Numbered from the stretch's first letter, positions 14,549 to 22,446 are shown. The stretch: DNA of 33,554 bases from an uncultured Granulicatella sp. (GCA_934193545.1 CAKPVL010000017.1:1-33554); one strand, 5' to 3'. A program made the numbers and translations. The notes: generated by a model not told the origin, from the sequence alone.

Positions 14549-15922
14549 ATGACAGCTGATTCAGATGGGAGTTCGCTGGGAGTCCAGATCTTAATCATTG
14601 TATTATTAACTGCATTAAATGCATTTTTCTCTGCAGCAGAGATTGCGTTCGTGTCTATCAACCAAGGGAAAATGGCACAAAGAGCGCAAGAAGGAGATAG
14701 AAAAGCGATCAAGGTCATGCGCTTATTAGAGAATTCAGATGAGTTTCTCGCAACGATTCAAGTAGCCATTACATTCGCAGGGTTCTTCTCGAGTGCGTCT
14801 GCCGCAACAAGTTTCTCTTCACGAATTCAACCATTATTAGGAAACATTCCTGGAGCCGAAACATTATCACTTGTGATTGTGACAGTCGTTCTAGCATACC
14901 TTACTTTAGTATTTGGGGAATTATATCCAAAACAAGTAGCGTTGCAAGTGGCAGAACCGATTGCATTATATACTGCAGGACCAATTTTGTTTGTCAAAAA
15001 GATTGCAAAACCATTCGTATGGATTTTGACGTTCTCAACAGGGTTATTAAAACGAATTACACCAATCGAATTTTCGAGGGTAGAAGAAAAATTAACACGA
15101 AGCGAGATGAAGTCTTTACTTGCCAACAGCCGTAACGACGGAGCGATTGATATTTCCGAGTTTGCGATGATGCAAGGGGTACTTTCTCTAGATACAAAAC
15201 TAGCACGTGAAGTGATGGTTCCACGTACAGATACATTAATGCTCGACGTGGATGACGATTTAGCAGAGAACTTAGAGACCATCTTGAACTGTTCTTATTC
15301 TCGTCTTCCTCTTTACGAAGAAGATAAGGATAAAGTAATCGGAGTAATTCACGTAAAAGATGTCTTCCGTGCTGCAAAAGAGCAAGGATTCGACAATATT
15401 GACTTACGTGCCTTAGCGCATGAGCCAGTATTCGTTCCATCAACGATTTTCGTGGATGATTTATTAGTAGAATTTAGAAAAACTCGTCAACACTTAGCGG
15501 TATTGAAAGATGAATACGGCGGGGTTGAAGGGATTGTTACATTAGAAGACTTGATTGAAGAAATCGTCGGAGATATCGAAGACGAGTACGACGTAGAAGA
15601 ACAAGAAGTCGTAGAAATCGACGAAAACAATTCGGTGATTGATGCCGGAATGTCACTCGACCGATTCAATCAAATCTATCAAACGTCATTAGAGTCTGAT
15701 GAAGTGGACACAATGGCGGGTGCGATTATCGAGAAACTTGGCTACTTCCCAGATGATGATGAGGTAGTGAAGGTGAGATTCGAAGGGTATCTGTTACAAC
15801 CGACAGAAACCGAGAATGATCGTATTCGTAAGATCCATGTCACAAAACTTTCAGAGGAAGAACTCGAGCAGATTCGTGCTGAAGAAGGCGAAACAGACGA
15901 AACCTATGAAGATAATGACTAA
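14549..15922 (+). CDS. CNNM/CorC (HlyC) family membrane protein
   Basis: A 457-residue protein with the standard order: DUF21/CNNM membrane domain (about 1-195, four hydrophobic segments including LTALNAFFSAAEIAFVSINQ and LSLVIVTVVLAYLTLVFGEL), a CBS pair (about 210-335; REVMVPRTDTLML, LAVLKDEYGGVEGIVTLEDLIEEIVGDI), and a C-terminal CorC_HlyC domain (about 360-440). Family members are linked to magnesium efflux or divalent cation homeostasis; hemolysin is a historical label. AAAGGGGT precedes the start. The acidic end (EEGETDETYEDND) is typical. It is monocistronic, with its own promoter and terminator. Confidence 0.9.
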   Translation: MTADSDGSSLGVQILIIVLLTALNAFFSAAEIAFVSINQGKMAQRAQEGDRKAIKVMRLLENSDEFLATIQVAITFAGFFSSASAATSFSSRIQPLLGNIPGAETLSLVIVTVVLAYLTLVFGELYPKQVALQVAEPIALYTAGPILFVKKIAKPFVWILTFSTGLLKRITPIEFSRVEEKLTRSEMKSLLANSRNDGAIDISEFAMMQGVLSLDTKLAREVMVPRTDTLMLDVDDDLAENLETILNCSYSRLPLYEEDKDKVIGVIHVKDVFRAAKEQGFDNIDLRALAHEPVFVPSTIFVDDLLVEFRKTRQHLAVLKDEYGGVEGIVTLEDLIEEIVGDIEDEYDVEEQEVVEIDENNSVIDAGMSLDRFNQIYQTSLESDEVDTMAGAIIEKLGYFPDDDEVVKVRFEGYLLQPTETENDRIRKIHVTKLSEEELEQIRAEEGETDETYEDND

Positions 15923-15924
15923 TC

Positions 15925-15951
15925 AAAGGAGGGGGCAACCCCTCCTTTTTT
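15925..15951 (+). terminator. Terminator of the CorC/HlyC-like gene
   Basis: A 10-bp perfect stem (AAAGGAGGGG with CCCCTCCTTT) with a GCAA tetraloop, running into a T-tract. It starts three bases after the stop. Confidence 0.93.
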
Positions 15952-15953
15952 GT

Positions 15954-16209
15954 GTGCTGAAGGTGCTAAAAATAATAAAAGTAGACTTGCGTCTATCTTT
16001 CAGATTCCTCGGATGTCTTCATAATAGTCATAATGGGGCACCGGATTGAGCCTAGCGTCTCAATCCTACCAAGCTTCAAACTGACTCTACGGGTTACACC
16101 CTAGAGTCAGTAATTCACATTGGTTGCGATTCCCCAATATGACTATTATAGAATCCGGGAATCTTCCAGACAGACCATTTTTATGAGCATACAAAAAAAG
16201 AGGGGTGCC
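15954..16209 (+). ncRNA. Candidate structured RNA element, copy 1
   Basis: Long outer stem: 15991-16038 pairs imperfectly with 16131-16176 (ATAATAGTCATAATGGGG with CCCCAATATGACTATTAT). Inside, in order: GGGCACCGG; hairpin ATTGAG/CTCAAT (16045-16050, 16059-16064); AAGCTTCAAA; hairpin CTGACTCTA/TAGAGTCAG (16081-16089, 16102-16110) with inner GGGT/ACCC; then GTAATTCACATTGGTTGCGAT. A small TAGACTTGCGTCTA hairpin precedes the outer stem. The copy ends with GGGTGCC. Its second hairpin tip differs from copies 2 and 3 but stays complementary. No convincing ORF is present. Tandem with copy 2 (period 279 bp), it lies between a terminator and the lipoprotein operon. Confidence 0.65.
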
Positions 16210-16232
16210 GTCTTTATGGTTCTTCATAGTTC

Positions 16233-16488
16233 GTGCTGTAAGTGCTAAAAATAATAAAAGTAGACTTGCGTCTATCTTCCAGATTCTCCGGATGTCTTCA
16301 TAATAGTTATAATGGGGCACCGGATTGAGCCTACGTCTCAATCTCTACCAAGCTTCAAACTGACTCTAGGAAATGAATTTCCATAGTCAGTAATTCACAT
16401 TGGTTGCGATTCCCCAATATGACTATTATAGAATCCGGGAATCTTCCAGATAGACCATTTTTTATGAGCATACAAAAAGGGTGGTGCC
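16233..16488 (+). ncRNA. Candidate structured RNA element, copy 2
   Basis: Nearly identical to copy 1 in the outer stem and conserved blocks. The second hairpin is remodelled: CTGACT/AGTCAG is kept, but the inner part is GGAAAT/ATTTCC instead of GGGT/ACCC, and pairing is perfect in both. It ends in GGTGGTGCC. From here to the promoter at 16677, about 190 bases of AT-rich sequence show nothing I can interpret. Confidence 0.65.
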
Positions 16489-16676
16489 TCTTTTGTGTGT
16501 TTATAAAAATGGGTCTTCTTTTCGCAATGAAAAAGGTGCTGGGATTGTGAAAATTTTAGCAGTTTGTTAAAAAAGAAACAAAAAAATTAAACTTTCTAAA
16601 ACCGTGTTGTGACGCTATTATTAGGATTTAATTCATTTTATACATTATAAGTAGTATTTTCTAACAAAAAAATTTG

Positions 16677-16685
16677 TGATATAAT
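16677..16685 (+). promoter_or_regulatory. Extended -10 promoter of the lipoprotein operon
   Basis: TGATATAAT, a TGn-extended perfect TATAAT (16680-16685), has no clear -35 at 17 bp. It leaves a leader of about 110 nt before the first lipoprotein, in which I see no obvious terminator. Confidence 0.6.
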
Positions 16686-16800
16686 GAATTTGCGAAATTT
16701 TATTGGATTTTTTAGGTATTTTATGTTGGTTTTATGAACAACGTAAGCTAGTTTTAAAAATCTAAATAAACAAAAATAAATTCAAAGGAGAAATATTCAT

Positions 16801-17934
16801 ATGAAAAGAAAGACTAAGGGTATGTTAGCCGCTGCGGCAGCGCTAATGTGTATATTCGTAGCTTCAGGATGCGGGAAATCAGGCGGTGGTTCTGATGCCG
16901 CAAATCCAGCTTCTTCAAGCTCTGGAGAAACTGCGGCGCAAAATTCAAAGTCAGATTCTGGTGCTGAAGAGATAGTAGAATATTATTTGGGTGGTCCCCG
17001 TACAGATCTGTTAACTAATAAAGGAAATGTGTATTACCTTGGTGAGAAAGGCAGCTTAAAATCTGACGATAAAAAGGTTACAACGCCAACAAAATATTTG
17101 GAAAATATAAAATCCCTTATTACTATATCCACTTATATCGATAATAACCTTGATTTATATCTTGGTGGTATCGATGTTGTAAAAGGTGGGACCATAAAGG
17201 AACCTAAAAAATTAGGTAGTAATATTGTTCAGGTTGAAGGTTCAAATATTGGCTTTTTAGCGCTTGATAAAGACGGTAATTTATATTCTTTCGGTAAAAA
17301 AGGCTATTCTGGCTCTAATAATGACGAAGTATACGCAGAATTGACTAAGGTTGATGGCATCAAGGATGTTGTAAAAATCGGTTCAAATGGCGTTTCAAAC
17401 GATGGTTACTTAGCTCTTACTAAAGATGGTACAGTTTATGCTAAAAGATTTGATGGTCCTTTTACAAAATTAATGGAAAATGTGAAGGATATTCAAGGCG
17501 TGTATATCACTGATAAAGACGATGTTGTATATGTATGGGATGAATTTACAAAAGATAAAGTGACTAAGATAGCTAAATCATTACAAATCAGTTGGGGTGG
17601 AAGTTCAGATTCCGTATGGTTCATTGAAAATAATACAATTGCTCCGTACAATTCTAAAGGAGAACCAATTAGAATGGACGAAGATGTCAAACATCTTTTC
17701 AGTTATTATCCTAAAGATATCAAAAAGATTTTTATCTATGAAGATAAGACAGACAAGAAAGATAACAAGACAAAAAATCTTAAAATGGTTTACGAAAATA
17801 CAAATGGCGAAATCGTATTGTATGCAGTGAGCAATTCCCATAGCGATAAAGGAAAAGTTGAAGTAAACACAAAAGTAACGAAAAGTCTAGACGATGCTGT
17901 GAAAGTTTGGGAGTTTGTTAAAGATTCTGAATAG
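16801..17934 (+). CDS. RCC1-like repeat lipoprotein 1
   Basis: A 377-residue predicted lipoprotein. Signal peptide MKRKTKGMLAAAAALMCIF ends in lipobox VASGC (Cys24), then a Gly/Ser-rich linker. The mature part has about five units of the pattern K-x-G-x-V-Y-x-x-G (TNKGNVYYLG, DNNLDLYLGG, DKDGNLYSFG, TKDGTVYAKR, TDKDDVVYVW), with segments like LTKVDGIKDVVKIGS between. This is the RCC1-type beta-propeller repeat, as used in bacterial surface proteins. It is probably membrane-anchored outside the cell; ligand unknown. It is 26 bases from a paralogue that has an almost identical 5' end. Confidence 0.72.
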   Translation: MKRKTKGMLAAAAALMCIFVASGCGKSGGGSDAANPASSSSGETAAQNSKSDSGAEEIVEYYLGGPRTDLLTNKGNVYYLGEKGSLKSDDKKVTTPTKYLENIKSLITISTYIDNNLDLYLGGIDVVKGGTIKEPKKLGSNIVQVEGSNIGFLALDKDGNLYSFGKKGYSGSNNDEVYAELTKVDGIKDVVKIGSNGVSNDGYLALTKDGTVYAKRFDGPFTKLMENVKDIQGVYITDKDDVVYVWDEFTKDKVTKIAKSLQISWGGSSDSVWFIENNTIAPYNSKGEPIRMDEDVKHLFSYYPKDIKKIFIYEDKTDKKDNKTKNLKMVYENTNGEIVLYAVSNSHSDKGKVEVNTKVTKSLDDAVKVWEFVKDSE

Positions 17935-17960
17935 AATGATTCTTAAGGAGAGATATTCAT

Positions 17961-19076
17961 ATGAAAAGAAAGACTAAAGGTATGTTGGCCGCTGCGGCAG
18001 CGCTAATGTGTATATTCGTAGCTTCAGGATGCGGAAAATCAGGCGGTGGCTCTGATGCCGCAAATCCAGCTTCTTCAAGATCTGGAGAAACTGCGGCGCA
18101 AAATTCAAATTCTGGGGCAGAAACCATCGAAAAGTATATCGTTATGGATGGGAGTAGAATAAATGTTCTTACTAATAAAGGAAACGTCTATTATATCGGT
18201 GGAGGTCTAAACTTTAGTAAGGATGATGTTGCTGTTGAAACTCCGACGAAGTTTTTAGAAAACATTAGCTTTATTCCTGGTAACGGAAGTACTTGGATTG
18301 ATAAAAACGGTGATTTATACATTAATGGGATCGACCCTATTAAAGGCGGAGCAGTTGATGCGCCTAAAAAATTAGGTGGTAATATTGTTGTCTCAACTCC
18401 ATACCTCTTGGGGATAGTTGCGGTAGACAAGGATGGAAATCTATATTCCTATGGTCAAGCCAAATACAATGGGTTTGACAAGGACTATGCAGAGTTGACT
18501 AAAATTGATAGCATCAAGGATGTTGTAAAAGTAACATCAGACCACAAAAATCGATTCTTTTTGGCTCTAACCAAAGATGGTACAGCTTATAGCAAAGCAG
18601 CTGATGAAGACTTTAAAAAAGTGATGGATAATGTTAAAGACATCCAAGGAAATTATATTATTACAAAAGATGATGTTATGTACTATTCAGGTAAACAACC
18701 AGAAAAAATTGGACAAGGACTTAAACTTAGTAAGTATGTAGACCCAAGATCGGCAGTATTTGTTGAAAATCAAACAATTGCACGATTGGATTGGAACGGA
18801 AAACCACTTAAGGCCGATAAAGAAATAGATACACTATACGGTTACTATCCTAAGGATATAAAAGAGGTACTTTACCACGATATTTCGAGTGATCCCAAAA
18901 AAGAAAGTATTAAAATTCTTAAAATGGTTTACGAAAATACAAATGGTGAAATTGTATTATACGGAGTCAACGATTGTTATAAAGATACAGGAAAAGTAGA
19001 AACTAATACAAAAGTCACTAAGAGTGTAGAAGATATATCTAAAATTTGGGAATTTATTAAAGCATCTAAAAAATAA
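17961..19076 (+). CDS. RCC1-like repeat lipoprotein 2
   Basis: A 371-residue paralogue of the preceding lipoprotein. The ribosome site and the first roughly 150 bases of coding sequence (signal peptide, lipobox and Gly/Ser linker) are nearly identical to it, while the mature propeller units (TNKGNVYYIG, DKNGDLYING, DKDGNLYSYG, TKDGTAYSKA, TKDDVMYYSG) have diverged much more, except for a shared C-terminal block (LKMVYENTNGEIVLYG, then NTKVTKS and WEFIK). It is probably cotranscribed with lipoprotein 1 and is followed by a terminator. The pattern suggests duplication followed by diversification, or gene conversion of the 5' part. Confidence 0.72.
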   Translation: MKRKTKGMLAAAAALMCIFVASGCGKSGGGSDAANPASSRSGETAAQNSNSGAETIEKYIVMDGSRINVLTNKGNVYYIGGGLNFSKDDVAVETPTKFLENISFIPGNGSTWIDKNGDLYINGIDPIKGGAVDAPKKLGGNIVVSTPYLLGIVAVDKDGNLYSYGQAKYNGFDKDYAELTKIDSIKDVVKVTSDHKNRFFLALTKDGTAYSKAADEDFKKVMDNVKDIQGNYIITKDDVMYYSGKQPEKIGQGLKLSKYVDPRSAVFVENQTIARLDWNGKPLKADKEIDTLYGYYPKDIKEVLYHDISSDPKKESIKILKMVYENTNGEIVLYGVNDCYKDTGKVETNTKVTKSVEDISKIWEFIKASKK

Positions 19077-19092
19077 TTAGTGTAAATCAATG

Positions 19093-19126
19093 AAAGAGCA
19101 ATCGAGAGGGTTGCTCTTTTTATTTT
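19093..19126 (+). terminator. Terminator after lipoprotein 2
   Basis: A 9-bp stem (AAAGAGCAA with TTGCTCTTT) with a nine-base loop, followed by TTATTTT. Confidence 0.88.
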
Positions 19127-19154
19127 GGTCATTATTTAAACAGATAGAAAGAAA

Positions 19155-19163
19155 TGATATACT
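19155..19163 (+). promoter_or_regulatory. Extended -10 before the DUF2971-like gene
   Basis: TGATATACT, a TGn-extended -10, lies 22 bases before the TTG start. No strong -35 is visible. Confidence 0.5.
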
Positions 19164-19184
19164 TTCAGTGAGGAGGTGGGGTTG

Positions 19185-20222
19185 TTGAAAATCATTTTAA
19201 AAGAGGATATCGAGCTGTATCGTTATTTGATTGCTAAGGCGACATTTTTACAAACGCATAAAGAGTACCGCTTGGTGGAATCCTTCTTAGATAGTAATTG
19301 TTTTTTAGTAGCCAACAGCAAAACAAAAGAGAAAGTGTTTGTCTCGCTGTTTAAACAACCGACGAAAGAACCGACTGACCTAGAGTGTAAAAAGGTTGTG
19401 TATATTCAAAATGCGAATACGAAGATTCCGGAAGGGTTTGACGTAGAAAAGGCGGATAAGGGTTTTAATGACCAGCTCGCCAAGAATATCCGACTGGGCT
19501 TTTTAGCACCAGATCAGTTAGTCGAACAGTTTCAAGGCGTATTTAAAGAAGACGTTGAGACGTATTTTAAAAAGGCAGAAGCAGCGATTCGAGAAGAGCG
19601 ACAAGTTTTTGTGAAGTACTATGCCAAGGAAACGATTGAGAAGAATCCGTATCAGGTGGTGGAAGGGAATGTGTCGTTTAGTCATCCAAAGTATTTCAAC
19701 GACCCGTTTGACTGTAATTGCTATTACGCGGATGGCCATTCAATGATGGATTTCTTCCGAGTATTCTGCTTTACGCACGCTGCTGATAATATTTTAATGT
19801 GGTCTTATTACGCCAATAGCCACGCAGGGTATGCACTCGAGTATTCCTATGAGAGTCTTTTGGATAAAATTCATTCCTTACAGGTAGATGGACTTTGTGT
19901 ATACGGCCCGGTGGAATATATTGATAAACGTCCTAATACGAGAAGCAATAGCAATCAATTCTCGTATTCGAATCTGAATTTCTATATTAAAGCGACCTTT
20001 GCAAAATTCAAAGAGTGGCAACACGAGAGAGAATACCGTTTCGTGTGCATTTTGGATGAAAACACAGAAGGCGCGCACGAAGTTCTTGGAGATTGGGTAG
20101 TCATTCCGCAAGTGGATGTCGTGCAAGGCTACGCTGGATGTAACAATGTAAAAATAAAAGTGAACGCGCAGTACCCCATCAAAAAATTAGAAAAAGATAT
20201 ATTGAATTATCAACTAAAATAA
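19185..20222 (+). CDS. DUF2971-like protein, TTG start
   Basis: About 345 residues. The central and C-terminal parts match what I recall of DUF2971: FSHPKYFNDPFDC near residue 165, then FCFTHAADNILMWSYYANSHAGYALEYS, then FAKFKEWQHEREYRFV. The W-Y-A-H-G-E-Y pattern and closing HEREYRF are typical. Its molecular function is not established; relatives often sit near defence or toxin genes. The first 150 residues are unfamiliar. AGGAGG (19171-19176) is eight bases before TTG 19185, the best start; GTG 19176 overlaps the ribosome site and TTG 19182 is possible. It interrupts the lipoprotein series, and lipoprotein 3 follows 40 bases later. Confidence 0.65.
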   Translation: MKIILKEDIELYRYLIAKATFLQTHKEYRLVESFLDSNCFLVANSKTKEKVFVSLFKQPTKEPTDLECKKVVYIQNANTKIPEGFDVEKADKGFNDQLAKNIRLGFLAPDQLVEQFQGVFKEDVETYFKKAEAAIREERQVFVKYYAKETIEKNPYQVVEGNVSFSHPKYFNDPFDCNCYYADGHSMMDFFRVFCFTHAADNILMWSYYANSHAGYALEYSYESLLDKIHSLQVDGLCVYGPVEYIDKRPNTRSNSNQFSYSNLNFYIKATFAKFKEWQHEREYRFVCILDENTEGAHEVLGDWVVIPQVDVVQGYAGCNNVKIKVNAQYPIKKLEKDILNYQLK

Positions 20223-20262
20223 GTAATCTTCATTTGAAAATTATCAAAAAAGGAGTATGACA

Positions 20263-21285
20263 ATGAAAAAAACAAAAAGAATATTAGGGATGCTTCTAGC
20301 GTTGGTGTGTGTAGTTATTTTTGCTGCATGTGGAAACCTTGGAGCAGAAGAAGTCGCACAGTATGATTTAACATCCCAGGGAATAAAGGTAGTGTCTAAT
20401 AAAGGGAACGTCTATTATATTGGTAGAGGCGTTCAAATGGAGAATTACGATAAATTTACCGAATCTCTAACAAAATATATTGAAAATGTGAAACAAGTAG
20501 TGTCTTCAGAAGTTTGGATTGATAATAATAACGATTTGTATATCGGATATCTTGGCGAACCGAAAAAAATCGGTAGCAATATCGTTATGGCATCCGGGAC
20601 TCAAATGGGACTCTTAGCAGTTGATAAGGATGGGAACTTGTATGCTTATGGGATAAAACCATATAATGGATTCGACAAAGATTTCAAAGAATTAACGAAG
20701 ATTGAAGATATTAAAGATGTCGTCAAAGTATCATCGATGGGAGATTCAGCTTGGAGATTCTTTACGTTAACGAAGGACGGAACTGTTTATTTTAAGCAGT
20801 ATGACGGGGAATTTACAAAGATAATGGATAATGTGAAAGATATTCAAGGTAGCTATTTTATTGATAAACAGGATGTTGTATATCTTTGGAATACTAAGGG
20901 TATCGTTAAGATGGCTCCAAAGCTACAAATCAATTTGCAAAAAGATATAGCAAATACCGTGCTTCTTGAGAATAATACGATCTCGTATTATGCAGGGACC
21001 GGAGTAAAGTTTGATAAGGATGATCCGAAGATAGAGCAGCTCTATAATCATTATCCTAAAGATATCAAACAGGTGCTGTTCGTTAATTATCCAGGAGACT
21101 CGAAAGAAGACAGGGTTATCAATCTAAAATTAGTATATGTAAATACAAAAAATGAAATTGTTCTGTACGGAGTGCACAATGTTTATGACGCAGAAGGAAC
21201 AGTGGATGTCAATACAAAAGTGACGAGGAGTTTAGACGACGTGTCTAAGATTTGGGAATTTATTCGAAATCCGGAAAAGAATTAA
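20263..21285 (+). CDS. RCC1-like repeat lipoprotein 3
   Basis: A 340-residue paralogue of the two upstream lipoproteins. The signal peptide (KKTKRILGMLLALVCVVIF) with lipobox FAAC is different, and there is no Gly/Ser linker, but the mature part keeps the same propeller-type units (SNKGNVYYIG, DNNNDLYIG, DKDGNLYAYG, TKDGTVYFKQ, IDKQDVVYLW) and the C-terminal VNTKNEIVLYGVHNVYD...NTKVTRS...WEFI block. ATG 20263 is preferred: GGAG lies seven bases upstream, against one base for the ATG at 20257. It is probably cotranscribed with the DUF2971-like gene. Function unknown. Confidence 0.72.
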   Translation: MKKTKRILGMLLALVCVVIFAACGNLGAEEVAQYDLTSQGIKVVSNKGNVYYIGRGVQMENYDKFTESLTKYIENVKQVVSSEVWIDNNNDLYIGYLGEPKKIGSNIVMASGTQMGLLAVDKDGNLYAYGIKPYNGFDKDFKELTKIEDIKDVVKVSSMGDSAWRFFTLTKDGTVYFKQYDGEFTKIMDNVKDIQGSYFIDKQDVVYLWNTKGIVKMAPKLQINLQKDIANTVLLENNTISYYAGTGVKFDKDDPKIEQLYNHYPKDIKQVLFVNYPGDSKEDRVINLKLVYVNTKNEIVLYGVHNVYDAEGTVDVNTKVTRSLDDVSKIWEFIRNPEKN

Positions 21286-21350
21286 TAAGCGTTCCTTATG
21301 AACTCTGCTATAAAGATATCCGTAAAGATTTTAAGGAATCATTCTAAACG

Positions 21351-21407
21351 AAAACAGACTTAAAACCTACCTTTTCAAGGGGGATTTTAAGTCTGTTTTT
21401 ATTTTTG
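21351..21407. terminator. Bidirectional terminator between convergent genes
   Basis: A 15-bp perfect stem (AAAACAGACTTAAAA with TTTTAAGTCTGTTTT) has T-rich tails on both strands. It serves lipoprotein 3 on the plus strand and the ECF S component on the minus strand, overlapping the latter's stop codon. Confidence 0.88.
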
Positions 21408-21923
21408 TAGCATTTTGAATGGATTTAGTTTCGCAAACAGTGGAATCAATAAGATCCAGAAGACGATGTTTCCGATGGCGTGGTACGTATCGAATAGAAC
21501 GCCGTTTAAGTAGTAAATCCAGAAGTTCAGACCGGGCATGCTGAATACCCAGAAAATTGAGATGATAAAGCCGTATAAGTATCCCATGAGTCCTGCAAAG
21601 ATTGGAAAAACAATCCAAGCTAGGCGCGGGAATTGTTTTCTTTTTCGCCACAGTGGACGAAGAAGTAACGTACACACGCAGACGAGGGCAAAACTCGCCA
21701 TCTGGTAGAGTGTCCACGGCCCCATGCTAACTAGAAGGTTGGAAATCAAAATGGAGATGCTACCGATAGCAACGCCGTACAAAAGTCCAAGCTCCAAAGT
21801 AATCCAAATGACCACAACGGTAATCGGTTGAACATTTGGAAGCGAGAGGAGGCCGAGTCTTCCAATCACGCAAAAGGCGGATAGTAGGGCGATAAGGGTG
21901 ATTTTTCGAGTTGAATTTGCCAT
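21399..21923 (-). CDS. ECF transporter S component, possibly cobamide-type
   Basis: A 174-residue membrane protein with about five to six hydrophobic segments. RLGLLSLPNVQPITVVVIW and SNLLVSMGPWTLYQM match a pattern I recall from CbrT-like substrate-binding (S) components (x-NVQPxT, SNxxxGxGPWTxxQM). S components bind a vitamin and dock with a shared EcfA-A'-T module, which is not in this window. The gene starts four bases after a DUF4430 lipoprotein, a domain related to cobalamin carriers such as transcobalamin, so cobalamin or a related cobamide is the likely substrate (inference). No cobalamin riboswitch fits in the short leader. Confidence 0.75.
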   Translation of the reverse strand: MANSTRKITLIALLSAFCVIGRLGLLSLPNVQPITVVVIWITLELGLLYGVAIGSISILISNLLVSMGPWTLYQMASFALVCVCTLLLRPLWRKRKQFPRLAWIVFPIFAGLMGYLYGFIISIFWVFSMPGLNFWIYYLNGVLFDTYHAIGNIVFWILLIPLFAKLNPFKMLQK

Positions 21924-21927
21924 AGGA

Positions 21928-22326
21928 CTATTGAAGTTTATTGAGTTTCCAGTCGATGACGTCGCCTGCTTTTAGGATGACTTCTTTTGCACCGACAGGG
22001 CTCATCGTACCGTTCACATCGAATAACCAGTATTTGTTTTCGGCTGGGACTTGTTCTACACCGTTGATAGAAGAAATAAAGCCGTCTTTCTCAACGATTT
22101 TTAGTTGTGCTTTCATCACGTCTAGAAGATTGTCGCCTTCTTTGAAAGTAAGAGTGAACGGGCTCCCTTCGATGGCTTGTCCATCTTTTGTGATATTGAG
22201 TGTGACTGTTGTCGATTGCGCTACAGTCGTCGCAGTTGTTGTTTCCTGTGTTGTAGTTGTTGCTGGCGCTTGTCCGCACGCTGTTAAGAAGAGGGCAGCC
22301 GCCAAAATTCCAATGATTTTTTTCAT
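21928..22326 (-). CDS. DUF4430-type lipoprotein (transcobalamin-like fold)
   Basis: A 132-residue lipoprotein: signal MKKIIGILAAALFL, lipobox LTAC (Cys17), a Thr-rich linker (about residues 22-45), then a single DUF4430 domain (VTLNITKDGQ, GDNLLDVMKAQLKI, KYWLFDVNGTMSPVGAKEVILKAGDVIDWKL). The WxxxVNG and final DxIxWKL signatures are typical. DUF4430 resembles the C-terminal domain of transcobalamin and intrinsic factor, so it may present a cobamide to the adjoining S component. AAAGGAG precedes the ATG. Confidence 0.82.
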   Translation of the reverse strand: MKKIIGILAAALFLTACGQAPATTTTQETTTATTVAQSTTVTLNITKDGQAIEGSPFTLTFKEGDNLLDVMKAQLKIVEKDGFISSINGVEQVPAENKYWLFDVNGTMSPVGAKEVILKAGDVIDWKLNKLQ

Positions 22327-22364
22327 GAGAGTCTCCTTTGAAGTTGTCTTTTAAACCACTGCTC

Positions 22365-22393
22365 ATTCTAGCAAGCATCCCTACTGTTGTAAA
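22365..22393 (-). promoter_or_regulatory. Promoter of the DUF4430/ECF pair
   Basis: On the minus strand, TTTACA (22388-22393) and TGC-extended TAGAAT (22365-22370) are separated by exactly 17 bp, 38 bases before the start. Confidence 0.7.
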
Positions 22394-22446
22394 GTAAATT
22401 TTCACGAAAAAAGAGTTAGGAAAACGCTATGAAATCTCGCAAAAAG

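Noticed and set aside
16087..16341. Open frame inside the structured elements (minus strand)
   Set aside because: It spans the paired arms of two near-identical repeats, has no ribosome binding site and no recognisable domain. Its openness comes from the repeat.
15954..16488. Group II intron, CRISPR array or retron
   Set aside because: There is no reverse transcriptase, no cas gene, no short regularly spaced direct repeats, and no intron domain V that I can recognise.
15954..16488. MITE derived from the IS150-type element
   Set aside because: The ends bear no similarity to the IS inverted repeats (TGAAGTGCACC), and no target duplication is evident.
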